Shown here piece by piece: positions 1 through 8,312 of a stretch of 64,000 nt of DNA; the stretch's first letter is position 1; every line of letters begins with the position of its first letter. Below the pieces are notes generated by a model. That model saw only the letters and a program-made list of their open reading frames with translations, did no database searches and was not told the DNA's origin. Position numbers and translations under genes: made by a program. Source of the stretch: JAIQFL01 sp035295745 (lineage in GTDB: Bacteria > Acidobacteriota > Terriglobia > Bryobacterales > Bryobacteraceae); the NCBI GenBank assembly GCA_035295745.1, contig DATGIL010000022.1, forward strand, positions 267,666 to 331,665, in the 5' to 3' direction.

Positions 1-134
1 ACTGTGGCGCCCACGATCGAGCTGCCCGATGGGTCGGTGACACGGCCCGTGATACCTGCGCTGACTTCCTGGGACATCAGTGGCAAGGTCCCAAGGCCGG
101 CCAATGCGGACAACAGAAGCAATTTCTTCATCAT
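1..134 (-). CDS. N-terminus of secreted receptor-like protein (partial)
   Basis: The reverse strand opens at 134 with ATG ATG AAG AAA and stays open to the window edge, so only the first 44 or so residues are present. They read as a signal peptide (MMKKLLLLSALAGLGTLP) followed by a segment beginning ITGRVTDPSGSSIVGA. That second segment is the typical start of a carboxypeptidase-regulatory-like (Cna-B type) fold, which in Acidobacteria usually precedes a TonB-dependent receptor barrel. A GGGGG stretch lies just upstream of the start and could act as ribosome binding site. The rest of the protein is outside the window, so the receptor identity is inferred from the first domain only. Confidence 0.7.
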   Translation of the reverse strand, partial: MMKKLLLLSALAGLGTLPLMSQEVSAGITGRVTDPSGSSIVGAT

Positions 135-168
135 CAAAGCCCCCTATTTATTTTCCGTACTGGAGCGG

Positions 169-174
169 ATTATA
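169..174 (-). promoter_or_regulatory. Candidate -10 box for the partial receptor gene
   Basis: On the minus strand a perfect TATAAT lies 35 bases upstream of the ATG at 134. No convincing -35 hexamer is present at 16-18 bases, so this is a candidate only. The remaining 135-375 interval holds nothing else that could be recognised. Confidence 0.35.
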
Positions 175-375
175 TCAGGATAAAAGGTCAAATGTAACCG
201 AAATTTGACAATGCTCTGCGGGAATTTAAGTGTAACAGGTGAAAGGACTTGGGCAACGTGAGCGGCTCCCGTTTTTCACAGAATTTCTACGGTTTTCGGT
301 AGCGTGGAGAGGCTCGCATCGCGCTGCGGCAACCCGGTTTGACGCGGGCAAAACCTTTGGGATACACTCAGGCCC

Positions 376-1485
376 GTGGATAGACGACTCTTCCTGCACG
401 TCGCGGCGGCAGCACCTATGCTCGCAATGCCCGCTGACGAGCCAGTATACAAAGTAGTCACGCATTTCCAACCGGCTGCCGTACCAGGCATGCCCGGCGC
501 GTATCCGGGCCAGATGGTTCGGGTTCACGCCGAGCGATCCGTGGACGTTCAATCGGGGCAGGCTGACAAAGCGATTGTCAAGGAGATGCTGGCGCGCGGA
601 ATCACGGGGTTGACCGGCGATTCGCGCGTGGAAGACGCTTGGGCGCGATTCATTTCGCCGAAAGATGTGGTGGGCATCAAGGTAAATTGCTCGGGAGCGC
701 CGCGCATCTGCTCGTCTCCCGAGATTGTGGCGGGCATCGCGGAGAATCTGGTCGCCATCGGCGTGCCAGCAAAACAGATCTGGGTGTACGAGCGCTTCGA
801 CAACCAGTTGCGGAGCGTTGGGTATGGGAAGTCTCTTCCGGCGGGAGTGAATATCGCCGCGGCGGAGGCCAATCGCGGCTCTGTGCTTGGTTATGATCCG
901 CACACTTACGTGGAGACCAGCTTCTTCGGTGAAGAAGACACGCGCTCGAATCTGGTACGTATGGTGGCCGATACCTTCACCAAGATCGTTAACGTCCCGG
1001 TGACGAAGGAGCACCAGGCCGCGGGCGTCACCGGCGCACTGAAAAACATTGCGTACGGTAATTTTTCCAATGTAGACCGATCGCACCGATTCGAAAAAAC
1101 CAACACCAAAACATTCATAGGCACCTTGGCAGCGACCGAGCCGGTGCGCTCGCGAGTGGTGTTGAATGTGATGGACGGCTTGCACGGAGTCTGGCATGCC
1201 GGCCCGTTCAGCGAGAATCCGCGCTTCCGTTTCTACCCCAAACAGATCTGGTTCGGCACCGATCCGGTGACGATGGATCACCAGCTATTGGATCTGATCG
1301 AGGAGAAGCGCAAGGAGGAAGGCGCCAACTCGCTCTTCGACCGTTCGAAGGAACACCTGGGCGACAATCGGGACCCAAACAAGAATCGGTTTTTGCGGGA
1401 GCCCGGGCACATCGAGTACGCCTCCAAATTGGGGCTGGGCATCTTCGACAGCGCGAAGATCCACGTCAAGAGGATCGAACTGTAA
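376..1485 (+). CDS. DUF362 domain-containing secreted protein
   Basis: A 369-residue protein starting at GTG with a Tat-like or signal N-terminus (DRRLFLHVAAAAPML). The body matches the DUF362 family as I know it: a core with PKDVVGIKVNCSG near residue 95 and IVNVPVTKEHQAAGVTGALKN near residue 210. DUF362 proteins are often linked to Fe-S or redox proteins, but their reaction is not established. No cysteine cluster for an Fe-S centre is visible, so this is the single-domain exported form. The stop TAA shares its last base with the next ATG, so the downstream gene is probably translationally coupled. No substrate can be assigned from the sequence. Confidence 0.85.
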   Translation: MDRRLFLHVAAAAPMLAMPADEPVYKVVTHFQPAAVPGMPGAYPGQMVRVHAERSVDVQSGQADKAIVKEMLARGITGLTGDSRVEDAWARFISPKDVVGIKVNCSGAPRICSSPEIVAGIAENLVAIGVPAKQIWVYERFDNQLRSVGYGKSLPAGVNIAAAEANRGSVLGYDPHTYVETSFFGEEDTRSNLVRMVADTFTKIVNVPVTKEHQAAGVTGALKNIAYGNFSNVDRSHRFEKTNTKTFIGTLAATEPVRSRVVLNVMDGLHGVWHAGPFSENPRFRFYPKQIWFGTDPVTMDHQLLDLIEEKRKEEGANSLFDRSKEHLGDNRDPNKNRFLREPGHIEYASKLGLGIFDSAKIHVKRIEL

Positions 1486-2408
1486 TGCTGTTTCTGGCGG
1501 CGGCTTTACCTGTGCTGTTCTGGAGCGCCGCTCCGGACACGGCCCCGGCGCTGAAGGATGCCGGAATCACGCACATTGCGGTGCCGGCCTCGCGGGCCGA
1601 ATCGTGGAAGAGCGTCGCGGGCCTGACCGTTGAGACGGCGGATCCGCAGAAGGCGGTGAAACTGGAATCGCCGGGTGTGGAGTATCGCGCGGACCAGGCG
1701 TCGGCATCGCGCGCGCCGTGGCTCGATTCGAATGGCTGGCAGTTTCTGCGGCAGCCGCAGGGGCGATTCTATTACGACGTAAAGGGAGGCGCTGCGGCGC
1801 TTGCTGCAGCGGAAGCCTTCAGTTATGGGGTGACGGCGTGGGTGTCGACGGACAATGCCGGGCTCAAGCCCTTGGCTCAGATGCTGGAGTTTTTGCGGGG
1901 AGTGCAGGGCGAGCCGATGCCGCCGGTCGCGGACATCGGGCTAATCGATGATGGAACGGACGTGACCGCGGAGGTGATGAACCTGATGCTGCGGCACAAT
2001 CTGCTGTTCCGGGTGGTCTCCGCGCCGGATTCCCACTTGAAGTTGAATGTGCGCATCGGGTCGAAAGAGTATCCGGCCGCGGACGCGCAGGACCCCGGTG
2101 CGATGGCGCAGATCATTCGCGGCAATCTCACGGACGAGAAGCGCTCGCTGCGAATTTACGGCAGTCCCGTGGTGATCGGGCGGCTCACCGGTTCGAACGG
2201 CCATGTGCGCGTGCAGTTGCTGAATTACTCCGGAGCGACACGCAAGGTGGATGGGCTGCGCGTGCGGGTTTTGGGGAGCTATCCGATGCACCATGCCGCA
2301 GCGGCGGGCTCCTCACCGGAACTTCAGGACTATACGGTGGAGAAGGACGCGACCGAGTTCACTCTGCCCGAATTGAAGACCTTTGCGGTAATCGATCTTT
2401 CGAGGTGA
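1485..2408 (+). CDS. Secreted protein of unknown function
   Basis: A 307-residue protein whose ATG overlaps the stop of the DUF362 gene by one base. The N-terminus is a signal peptide (MLFLAAALPVLFWSAAP). I do not recognise a family. The middle (near residues 100-170) resembles a small alpha/beta domain, and the C-terminal third looks like a beta-sandwich ending in TVEKDATEFTLPELKTFAVIDL, a pattern seen at the ends of some glycoside-hydrolase-like proteins. Its position inside a three-gene run (DUF362 protein, this, amidohydrolase) with almost no spacing indicates one transcript and possibly one periplasmic pathway. Function cannot be assigned. Confidence 0.8.
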   Translation: MLFLAAALPVLFWSAAPDTAPALKDAGITHIAVPASRAESWKSVAGLTVETADPQKAVKLESPGVEYRADQASASRAPWLDSNGWQFLRQPQGRFYYDVKGGAAALAAAEAFSYGVTAWVSTDNAGLKPLAQMLEFLRGVQGEPMPPVADIGLIDDGTDVTAEVMNLMLRHNLLFRVVSAPDSHLKLNVRIGSKEYPAADAQDPGAMAQIIRGNLTDEKRSLRIYGSPVVIGRLTGSNGHVRVQLLNYSGATRKVDGLRVRVLGSYPMHHAAAAGSSPELQDYTVEKDATEFTLPELKTFAVIDLSR

Positions 2409-2410
2409 CC

Positions 2411-3727
2411 ATGAGAGCTACCCGAATCGCCGCGTCTCTTTTACTGGTTATGACGCCTTTTGCCTTTGGCCAGCCGAAATATGACCTGTTGCTGCAGGGC
2501 GGGCACGTGATCGATCCCAAAAATGGAATCAGCGCGGTCCGCGATGTCGCGATCAAAGATGGAGCCATCGCCGCCGTGGGGCAGCGCTTGAATGCGGCGG
2601 ACGCGTTGAAGACGGTGGACGTCTCGGGGCTTTACGTGACACCGGGACTTGTGGACATTCATGTCCACGTATTCGCGGGCACGGGCGAGCGCGCGTCCTA
2701 TGCGGGCGATAACAGCTTGTACCCGGACGGTTACACGTTCCGCGTGGGTGTGACGACGGTGGCGGACGCCGGCTGTGCGGGCTGGCGCAACTTCGAAGCG
2801 TTCAAGGAACACGTGATCGATCGCGCCAAGACGCGGGTGTTCGCGTTCCTCAATATCGTGGGCAACGGCATGCGGGGCGGGAAGTATGAGAACGATCTCG
2901 CGGACATGGAAGCGGCGCCCGCGGCGGAGATGGCCAAGAAGTACAAGGGCCTGATCGTGGGAATCAAGACGGCACACTACACAGGGCCGGAGTGGACGCC
3001 GGTGGAGCACGCAGTGCAGGCGGGCACGATGGCGAATATTCCGGTGATGGTGGATTTTGGCACAGACCATCCGGAGCGTCCCCTGGCCGATCTGGTGACG
3101 AAGAAACTGCGCCCCGGCGATATCTACACGCACTGCTACTCGGGCCTGCGGCATGAGTTGGACGATACGGGGCATGTCAATCCGGGGATGATCGCGGGTC
3201 GCGAACGCGGCGTGATTTTCGATGTGGGGCACGGCGGAGGGAGCTTCGCGTGGCGGATTGCGGTGCCGGCGATGCAGCAGAAGTTCTATCCCGATTCGAT
3301 CTCGACGGACCTGCACATCGGCAGCATGAACTCCGGCATGAAAGACATGCTGAATGTCATGGACAAGTTCCTGGCGATGGGGATGAAGCTGGATGACGTG
3401 ATCGTGCGGTCGACGTGGAATCCGGCGAAGGAGATTCATCATGAGGAACTGGGGAATCTGTCGGTAGGATCGATTGCGGATGTCACGGTGTTGCGCGTGG
3501 AAAACGGCAAGTTCGGATTTACGGACATGTACGGGGCACGGCTGTCAGGCACGCAGAAGCTGAGCTGCGAGCTGACGGTCCACAACGGGAAGGTGGTCTA
3601 CGATTTGAATGGGATCACGCGTCCCGAGTGGACGACGCTGCCCGCGGGATATCGGGAGACGGGCGATGCGGCATGGGACGCGGTGACTCCCGCACGTCGA
3701 GGCGGACGGGCGGCGGAGAAGAAGTAA
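2411..3727 (+). CDS. Amidohydrolase/deacetylase family metalloenzyme, exported
   Basis: A protein of about 438 residues with a signal peptide (MRATRIAASLLLVMTPFAFG) and the amidohydrolase layout: a small N-terminal beta domain (LLQGGHVIDPKNG), then VTPGLVDIHVHVF with the HxH metal pair near residue 75. Further candidate metal ligands are in DIYTHCYSG and in STDLHIGS. The C-terminal ADVTVLRVENGKFGF is the usual return to the beta domain. It fits the dihydroorotase-like deacetylase group acting on N-acyl or cyclic amide substrates. A GTG at 2405 is also in frame, but the ATG at 2411 starts the signal peptide cleanly. It ends the DUF362 operon and its stop lies four bases before a palindromic repeat. 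Confidence 0.88.
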   Translation: MRATRIAASLLLVMTPFAFGQPKYDLLLQGGHVIDPKNGISAVRDVAIKDGAIAAVGQRLNAADALKTVDVSGLYVTPGLVDIHVHVFAGTGERASYAGDNSLYPDGYTFRVGVTTVADAGCAGWRNFEAFKEHVIDRAKTRVFAFLNIVGNGMRGGKYENDLADMEAAPAAEMAKKYKGLIVGIKTAHYTGPEWTPVEHAVQAGTMANIPVMVDFGTDHPERPLADLVTKKLRPGDIYTHCYSGLRHELDDTGHVNPGMIAGRERGVIFDVGHGGGSFAWRIAVPAMQQKFYPDSISTDLHIGSMNSGMKDMLNVMDKFLAMGMKLDDVIVRSTWNPAKEIHHEELGNLSVGSIADVTVLRVENGKFGFTDMYGARLSGTQKLSCELTVHNGKVVYDLNGITRPEWTTLPAGYRETGDAAWDAVTPARRGGRAAEKK

Positions 3728-3731
3728 GCGA

Positions 3732-3880
3732 CGTGGCGCAGAGACTCTTCTCTGCCGTCTCGACACTACTGTCGAGACTTTTCGGAGCGCGGCGAAGCTA
3801 TTGGAGGCGAGTTTCGTGGGCCCGCGAAAAGCGTCGAGATGAGTCTCGACGCGGCAAACAGGAGTGTTTGCGCCACGTCA
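3732..3880. repeat. Palindromic REP-like element, copy 1 (two inverted arms)
   Basis: A roughly 149-base element that begins GACGTGGCGCA and ends TGCGCCACGTC. The left arm and the reverse complement of the right arm are similar along most of their length. Each arm holds two small hairpins: GCAGAGA/TCTCTGC and GTCTCGAC/GTCGAGAC on the left, GTCGAGA/TCTCGAC and GCAAACA/TGTTTGC on the right. The element fills the gap between two convergent genes almost exactly, reaching the stop codon of the minus-strand gene at 3878-3880. It probably acts as a two-way terminator or mRNA 3' end. Shorter relatives lie at 8225-8312 and 63011-63094. Confidence 0.8.
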
Positions 3881-5140
3881 GCGCTGGTAGCTTCGCGCCA
3901 GCTCCATGTAGACGCCTAAGTCGCGATCGAGGTCTGACTGAGTGCCGTCGAAATAGAAGTTACGAATCGGAATGCCGCCTAAGTCGCGACTGATGCGCGG
4001 GTAGATGGCCTCACACACGATTCCATTCATACAAGTGAACGGACTGATATCAATGATCCCCGCCGCACCCTTTTTCGCCAGATAGACTACCTTGCCGACA
4101 TTCAGTACCATCTCGCCGAAGGCGCCTTCGCGCGGCAGATAGGGGCGCGCGCATTCGAGGACCTCGTAGATATCGGGCTCCTCGCGGCCGGCGAAGTCCT
4201 GCTCAAAAGGCTCCAGGAGCACGTGCTCGTCGTGCTTCTGGACGCGCTTTCGGATCCAGGCGCCGAGAGCTTCAGCCGTCCAGATCCGGCCCTCCAGCTT
4301 GAGCTTGCGGAAGTGCTCGGAATTGGTGTACCAGATCCACTCCACCAGGTCGGAAAGCCACGCCTCGGCGCCGTAGCCTTCCAGCGAGCGAATCAGATTC
4401 TCATTCGAGAAGGTGTTCAGCCGGCAGAAGATCTCGCCGACGATGCCGATGAGAGGCAAGGTGCGCGTGCGGACGCTCCACGCGGCGCGGAGTTTGCGAA
4501 AGCGATCGCGGCATCGCACCATGCACGCGGTCAGCGCGCGCAGTTGCGGGCCAGGTTCCGGCGGAATCGCTTCGAGCGTGCTGCAAAGATCTGCCAGCCC
4601 CTCCTCGTACACTGCCTCGGTATCGCCGCGCCGCTCTTCGTAAGGGCGATTCATGAGCAGCAGCTTCCCGAGCAAGTCGGCGCAGAGGAGCGCACGCCAG
4701 CCGGTGCGCACGAAGACTCCGGCCAGGGTTCCGAGGCCGTCATAGGCGTTCTGGCTGGTGGGCGAGAGGATCTCCACCGAACTGTAGCCATTGGCATTCA
4801 GCACCTGGCGCAGATAGGGAGCATATTGGCCGAAGCGGCAGGGCCCTTGCGCTGTCGGCATGAAGAACGCGACGCGCTCTGGGTCGGTGCCGGGCGTCTC
4901 CAGCACCTTCATGAAGTCCCCCACGGTCACCTTAGCCGGGTAGCATTCGTCGCCCGAGGTATAGTGCGCGCCGAGCTCCCGCGTACGGCCGTCCGAAGGA
5001 GGCGTGGGCTCGGCATCCAGACCGATGGCGCGCAGGGCCGAGGCAAAGGCGCGCGCGCTGCCATACGCCATCGGCGGAATGTAGATGCGCTTGCCCTTTA
5101 TTGCAGGAGCGGTACCGTCTCCGCTGACGATTGGTAGCAT
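3878..5140 (-). CDS. Acyl-CoA dehydratase activase-related protein, C-terminal component
   Basis: A 420-residue protein matching the C-terminal part of the large activase-type proteins (COG3581-like, related to the 2-hydroxyacyl-CoA dehydratase/activase group). Motifs include SGDECYPAKVTVGDF, TAQGPCRFGQYAPYLRQ and, near the end, DISPFTCMNGIVCEAIYP and FYFDGTQSDLDRDLG. The conserved cysteines may bind an Fe-S cluster. The start at 5140 is supported by AAAGGA eight bases upstream on the minus strand. It overlaps the upstream activase gene by 43 bases in another frame. In many bacteria these two parts are one protein of about 1,400 residues, so here they are either two coupled subunits or a frameshift-split gene. 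Substrate unknown. Confidence 0.85.
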   Translation of the reverse strand: MLPIVSGDGTAPAIKGKRIYIPPMAYGSARAFASALRAIGLDAEPTPPSDGRTRELGAHYTSGDECYPAKVTVGDFMKVLETPGTDPERVAFFMPTAQGPCRFGQYAPYLRQVLNANGYSSVEILSPTSQNAYDGLGTLAGVFVRTGWRALLCADLLGKLLLMNRPYEERRGDTEAVYEEGLADLCSTLEAIPPEPGPQLRALTACMVRCRDRFRKLRAAWSVRTRTLPLIGIVGEIFCRLNTFSNENLIRSLEGYGAEAWLSDLVEWIWYTNSEHFRKLKLEGRIWTAEALGAWIRKRVQKHDEHVLLEPFEQDFAGREEPDIYEVLECARPYLPREGAFGEMVLNVGKVVYLAKKGAAGIIDISPFTCMNGIVCEAIYPRISRDLGGIPIRNFYFDGTQSDLDRDLGVYMELARSYQR

Positions 5141-8100
5141 CGCAGAATTCCTTTGCTGTCGAGATACGCTTCCGCGCGCGTCATGTAGCCGGCATCGTTG
5201 CCGTGACCATCGAATTGCAGGATCAGTAGCGGTGCGCCGGCGGCTTCACGGGCGAAGTGCTTAATGTAGGAATCTGGACCGCACTTGAAGTTGGTGATAT
5301 AGACCAGGTGCAGATTCGAACGCCCGGCGGCCACCCGCGCCGCCTCCAGAATCTTGCGGCCGGAGATCCAGAACATGTTGGCGTGCAGGTCGTCAACGGA
5401 CTCGCGGCCGGTCACCAGGAAATCGAGCGGGATCACGTTGGCGCCGTAACGGTGGCGGAGTTTACGTGGGATGTCGCAGTTCACGCCGCGGTCGTAGATG
5501 TTGTAGCCGCGGCCCACCAGCACCAGCCCAGGCTGGCCCGTTTGGTCGAGCACAGCCAGAGCCTCACGGCCCTTGGCAAGCAGTTGATTCTGGAACTCGC
5601 GCTGCGCGGCATAGGCAGCGTCCACAGCGGCATCGCTGGCACGTCGCTTCACACCGATGCGCCGCACGCATTCGGCCAAGCCCTTCTTCACTTGCGGCGG
5701 GCCGAGGTGGAAGTGCAGGGTCGGGATGAGGAACTTGTGCTGGTGCTGCTCCAATGCGGGCACGGAGCGCAGCACCCACGGCAAGGTCTGATTCCACGGG
5801 CAGTAGTGCGAGGCGCAGGGTCCACCGTCCGTTTCGGCGTCCGCGATATTGGGGAGCAGGATGTAGTCGACGCCCGAATCGAGCAGGGCTTTCACGTGCC
5901 CATGGGCCACCTGGATGGGGTAACACGGTTCGGCAACGGCGAGTTCGATTCCAGCAGCCGAAATGTGCGGGTCGGTGACGGGAGAGAGGACGGTCTCGAT
6001 GCCCAACTCCGCGAAATAGCGCCGCCAGAAGGGAAGCTGCTCAAGCATCGACATGGCGCGGGGAAGACCTACGAGCAGGGGTTGGGGGCCTAAAGGCAGG
6101 GGTTGGGGCTTCGGCGGACTGCACTGCTCCAGCAATCGATCTCGATACGCGAAGAGATCTTCGATTACCGGCTTGCGGCCTGTGGGGGAGGGTTTGCGGA
6201 ATTTGTCGGAGCATTTGTCCCCCCAGTAGCTTTTTTGGCCTTCGATCACGAATTCTTTCATGTCGCAGAGGTTGGAGCATGCCTTGCACACGAAGTCGCG
6301 AGTGGAGAGTTGCAGTTGGTCGAGGTGGTAGCCGCGGAAGCGGGTGGCGGCGCCGGTGGCCTCGCGCCACTGGCGGGCAATCAACGCCATGCCGATCGCG
6401 CCCATTACGCCGTTATACGGAGGCACTGTGATCTTCTTGCCTAGCAGGCTTGCGAAGGCCGCTGTGACGGCGTCGTTGTAGGCAGTGCCGCCCTGAAAGT
6501 AGATGACGTTCCCGATCTTGCGGCGCCGCACCACGCGATTCAGATAGTTCAGCGCGATGGAGTATGCCAGGCCGGCCACCAGGTTTGGCACCGTCTCGCC
6601 TTTGTGCAGCCAGCCACTGACATCCCGCTCCATGAAGACCGTACACCGCTCGCCTAAACGTGTGGGACTGGGGGCACCTAGGGCGAGTTTGGCAAATTCG
6701 CCCTTGATGCCGATGCCTAATTTCTCCGCCTGCTCCTCGAGGAAGGAGCCCGTGCCGGCGGCGCAGGCCTCGTTCATCGCGAAATCCACGACAATGCCGT
6801 TTTCGATGGAGATGAACTTGGAGTCCTGGCCGCCGATCTCGAAAATGGTGTCGACCGGTTCACCGCCCAGCGTTCGGCTGATGTGAATGGCGCCGGTCTT
6901 GTGCGCGGTGATCTCGTCGTTCACCACGTCGGCGCCGGCGAATTCGGCGATCAGCTCGCGGCCGGAGCCGGTGGTGCCCGCACCCATGATTCGCAGGCGT
7001 TTTCCCCAGACTCGCTCCAGTTCGGAGAGGCCCTGCTGCACCGCTTCGATGGGCCGTCCCGCCGTGCGGAGGTAGATATCGTGGATGACGGTGCCGAACT
7101 CGTCAATTGCCACTACATTAGTGGAAACGGAACCGATATCGAGCCCGAGATATGCCGGAATGACCTCGCCACCGTGGGGTGGCACGTACGTGCCAACACG
7201 ATCGCGCAACTGGACGACATGCTCGCTGGAAAGCGGGCGGGTGTCCTGGACTTTCTCTTCGGTATCGTGCTGGCGCAGGCGGTGGATCTCGAGGATGGAG
7301 CGCTTGCGTGGCTCGTCTGCCTCCAGCATCGCCGTGCCAATGGCGCCCGCCCACGCGTATTCCTGCGGTACGAGCAGATCGCTTTCCGAAAGAGAGAAGG
7401 CTTCGCGCAGCGCAGCCGTCACCCCGGCATTCTGCGAGACCGCGCCAATCAACGCGACCGGGGTCGCGACCGGTCTGCCCTTTACGATGGAGCTCTTGAA
7501 ATTGCGCGCCACGGCATCACACAGGCCGCGCAGAATCTCGGCGGGAGAATAGCCTTTCTGCTGGGCGTGAATCATGTCGCTTTTGGCGAACACGGAGCAG
7601 CGCCCCGCGATGCGCGCCCCGCAACCGGCCTCGCACACCACTCCGCCGACCTCCTCGACGGAGTACTGCATGCGCAGCGCCTGCTGGTCGAGGAACGAGC
7701 CAGTGCCGGCGGCGCACTCTCCCGAGCGATCGTAGTCGACGATGCGGCCTTTCTCGAGCCGGATGTACTTGGAACTCTCGCCGCCGATCTCGAAGACGGT
7801 GCTGGTTTGCGGATAAAAGGTGCCTATCATACGGGCGATGGCCTTGAATTCGTTTTCGAAGAAAAGGCCCAGCACTTTGGCAATGGTGCGGCTGCCGGAG
7901 CCGGTCAGGCGGATTCCTTCGACGCGGTCTTCAGGGACGATCTCGTAGATGTCCTGCAGCAGGTCGTAGGTCGATTGGATGGGGCTGCCGGCTATGCGCC
8001 GGTAGTCGGAGAGCAGAAGAGGCTGCTCACGGAACGAGGTCAGTTGGAACTCCGGATGGGCCGTGCAAAGGCCTTCCAGCATGGCGCGGTCCGGCGGCTT

Positions 8101-8160
8101 GCCGAGTGCGGCCAGTTTGAGACTGATGGCCCCGATGTCCAAGCCGATATTGATACCCAT
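5098..8160 (-). CDS. BadF/BadG/BcrA/BcrD-type activase with two ASKHA domains
   Basis: A 1020-residue protein with two tandem ATPase domains of the acetate kinase/Hsp70/actin fold. The first starts at LDIGAISLKLAALG (residue 7) with CAAGTGSFLDQQ near residue 150. The second starts at LGLDIGSVSTNVVAIDE near residue 340 with GGQDSKFISIENG and CAAGTGSFLEEQAEKLG. Both CAAGTGSF motifs are the signature of 2-hydroxyacyl-CoA dehydratase activases, which drive ATP-dependent low-potential electron transfer. A cysteine-rich stretch follows (CKACSNLCDM ... DKCSDKF), then a COG3580/DUF2229-like region. The downstream partner at 3878-5140 completes the usual large protein. Start ATG at 8160. Confidence 0.88.
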   Translation of the reverse strand: MGINIGLDIGAISLKLAALGKPPDRAMLEGLCTAHPEFQLTSFREQPLLLSDYRRIAGSPIQSTYDLLQDIYEIVPEDRVEGIRLTGSGSRTIAKVLGLFFENEFKAIARMIGTFYPQTSTVFEIGGESSKYIRLEKGRIVDYDRSGECAAGTGSFLDQQALRMQYSVEEVGGVVCEAGCGARIAGRCSVFAKSDMIHAQQKGYSPAEILRGLCDAVARNFKSSIVKGRPVATPVALIGAVSQNAGVTAALREAFSLSESDLLVPQEYAWAGAIGTAMLEADEPRKRSILEIHRLRQHDTEEKVQDTRPLSSEHVVQLRDRVGTYVPPHGGEVIPAYLGLDIGSVSTNVVAIDEFGTVIHDIYLRTAGRPIEAVQQGLSELERVWGKRLRIMGAGTTGSGRELIAEFAGADVVNDEITAHKTGAIHISRTLGGEPVDTIFEIGGQDSKFISIENGIVVDFAMNEACAAGTGSFLEEQAEKLGIGIKGEFAKLALGAPSPTRLGERCTVFMERDVSGWLHKGETVPNLVAGLAYSIALNYLNRVVRRRKIGNVIYFQGGTAYNDAVTAAFASLLGKKITVPPYNGVMGAIGMALIARQWREATGAATRFRGYHLDQLQLSTRDFVCKACSNLCDMKEFVIEGQKSYWGDKCSDKFRKPSPTGRKPVIEDLFAYRDRLLEQCSPPKPQPLPLGPQPLLVGLPRAMSMLEQLPFWRRYFAELGIETVLSPVTDPHISAAGIELAVAEPCYPIQVAHGHVKALLDSGVDYILLPNIADAETDGGPCASHYCPWNQTLPWVLRSVPALEQHQHKFLIPTLHFHLGPPQVKKGLAECVRRIGVKRRASDAAVDAAYAAQREFQNQLLAKGREALAVLDQTGQPGLVLVGRGYNIYDRGVNCDIPRKLRHRYGANVIPLDFLVTGRESVDDLHANMFWISGRKILEAARVAAGRSNLHLVYITNFKCGPDSYIKHFAREAAGAPLLILQFDGHGNDAGYMTRAEAYLDSKGILRCYQSSAETVPLLQ

Positions 8161-8224
8161 TTGTCCTATGTTGCCGCAGGTTGACGGAAATGTACAAGCA
8201 AAGAAGATCTGAATTAGCTTAAAT

Positions 8225-8312
8225 GCGTGCCGACTGGATCAGGTGCGGGGTTGAGTTGCGCCAGCAAGGCGTGGCGCAAACACTCTGTTTGCGCCACTTC
8301 TAGTCGGCACGC
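8225..8312. repeat. Palindromic REP-like element, copy 2
   Basis: A perfect hairpin at 8271-8297 (GTGGCGCAAACA, loop CTC, TGTTTGCGCCAC) related to the right arm of the element at 3732-3880. It sits inside a second, wider inverted repeat: GCGTGCCGACT at 8225-8235 and AGTCGGCACGC at 8302-8312. The right copy of that outer repeat is the last codons and stop of the ADOP gene, so the left copy is an inverted duplication of the gene end. It probably terminates or protects the ADOP transcript. Confidence 0.75.

Noticed and set aside
6883..8184. 433-residue open frame on the plus strand
   Set aside because: Antisense to the two-domain activase gene; no family motif and no ribosome site.
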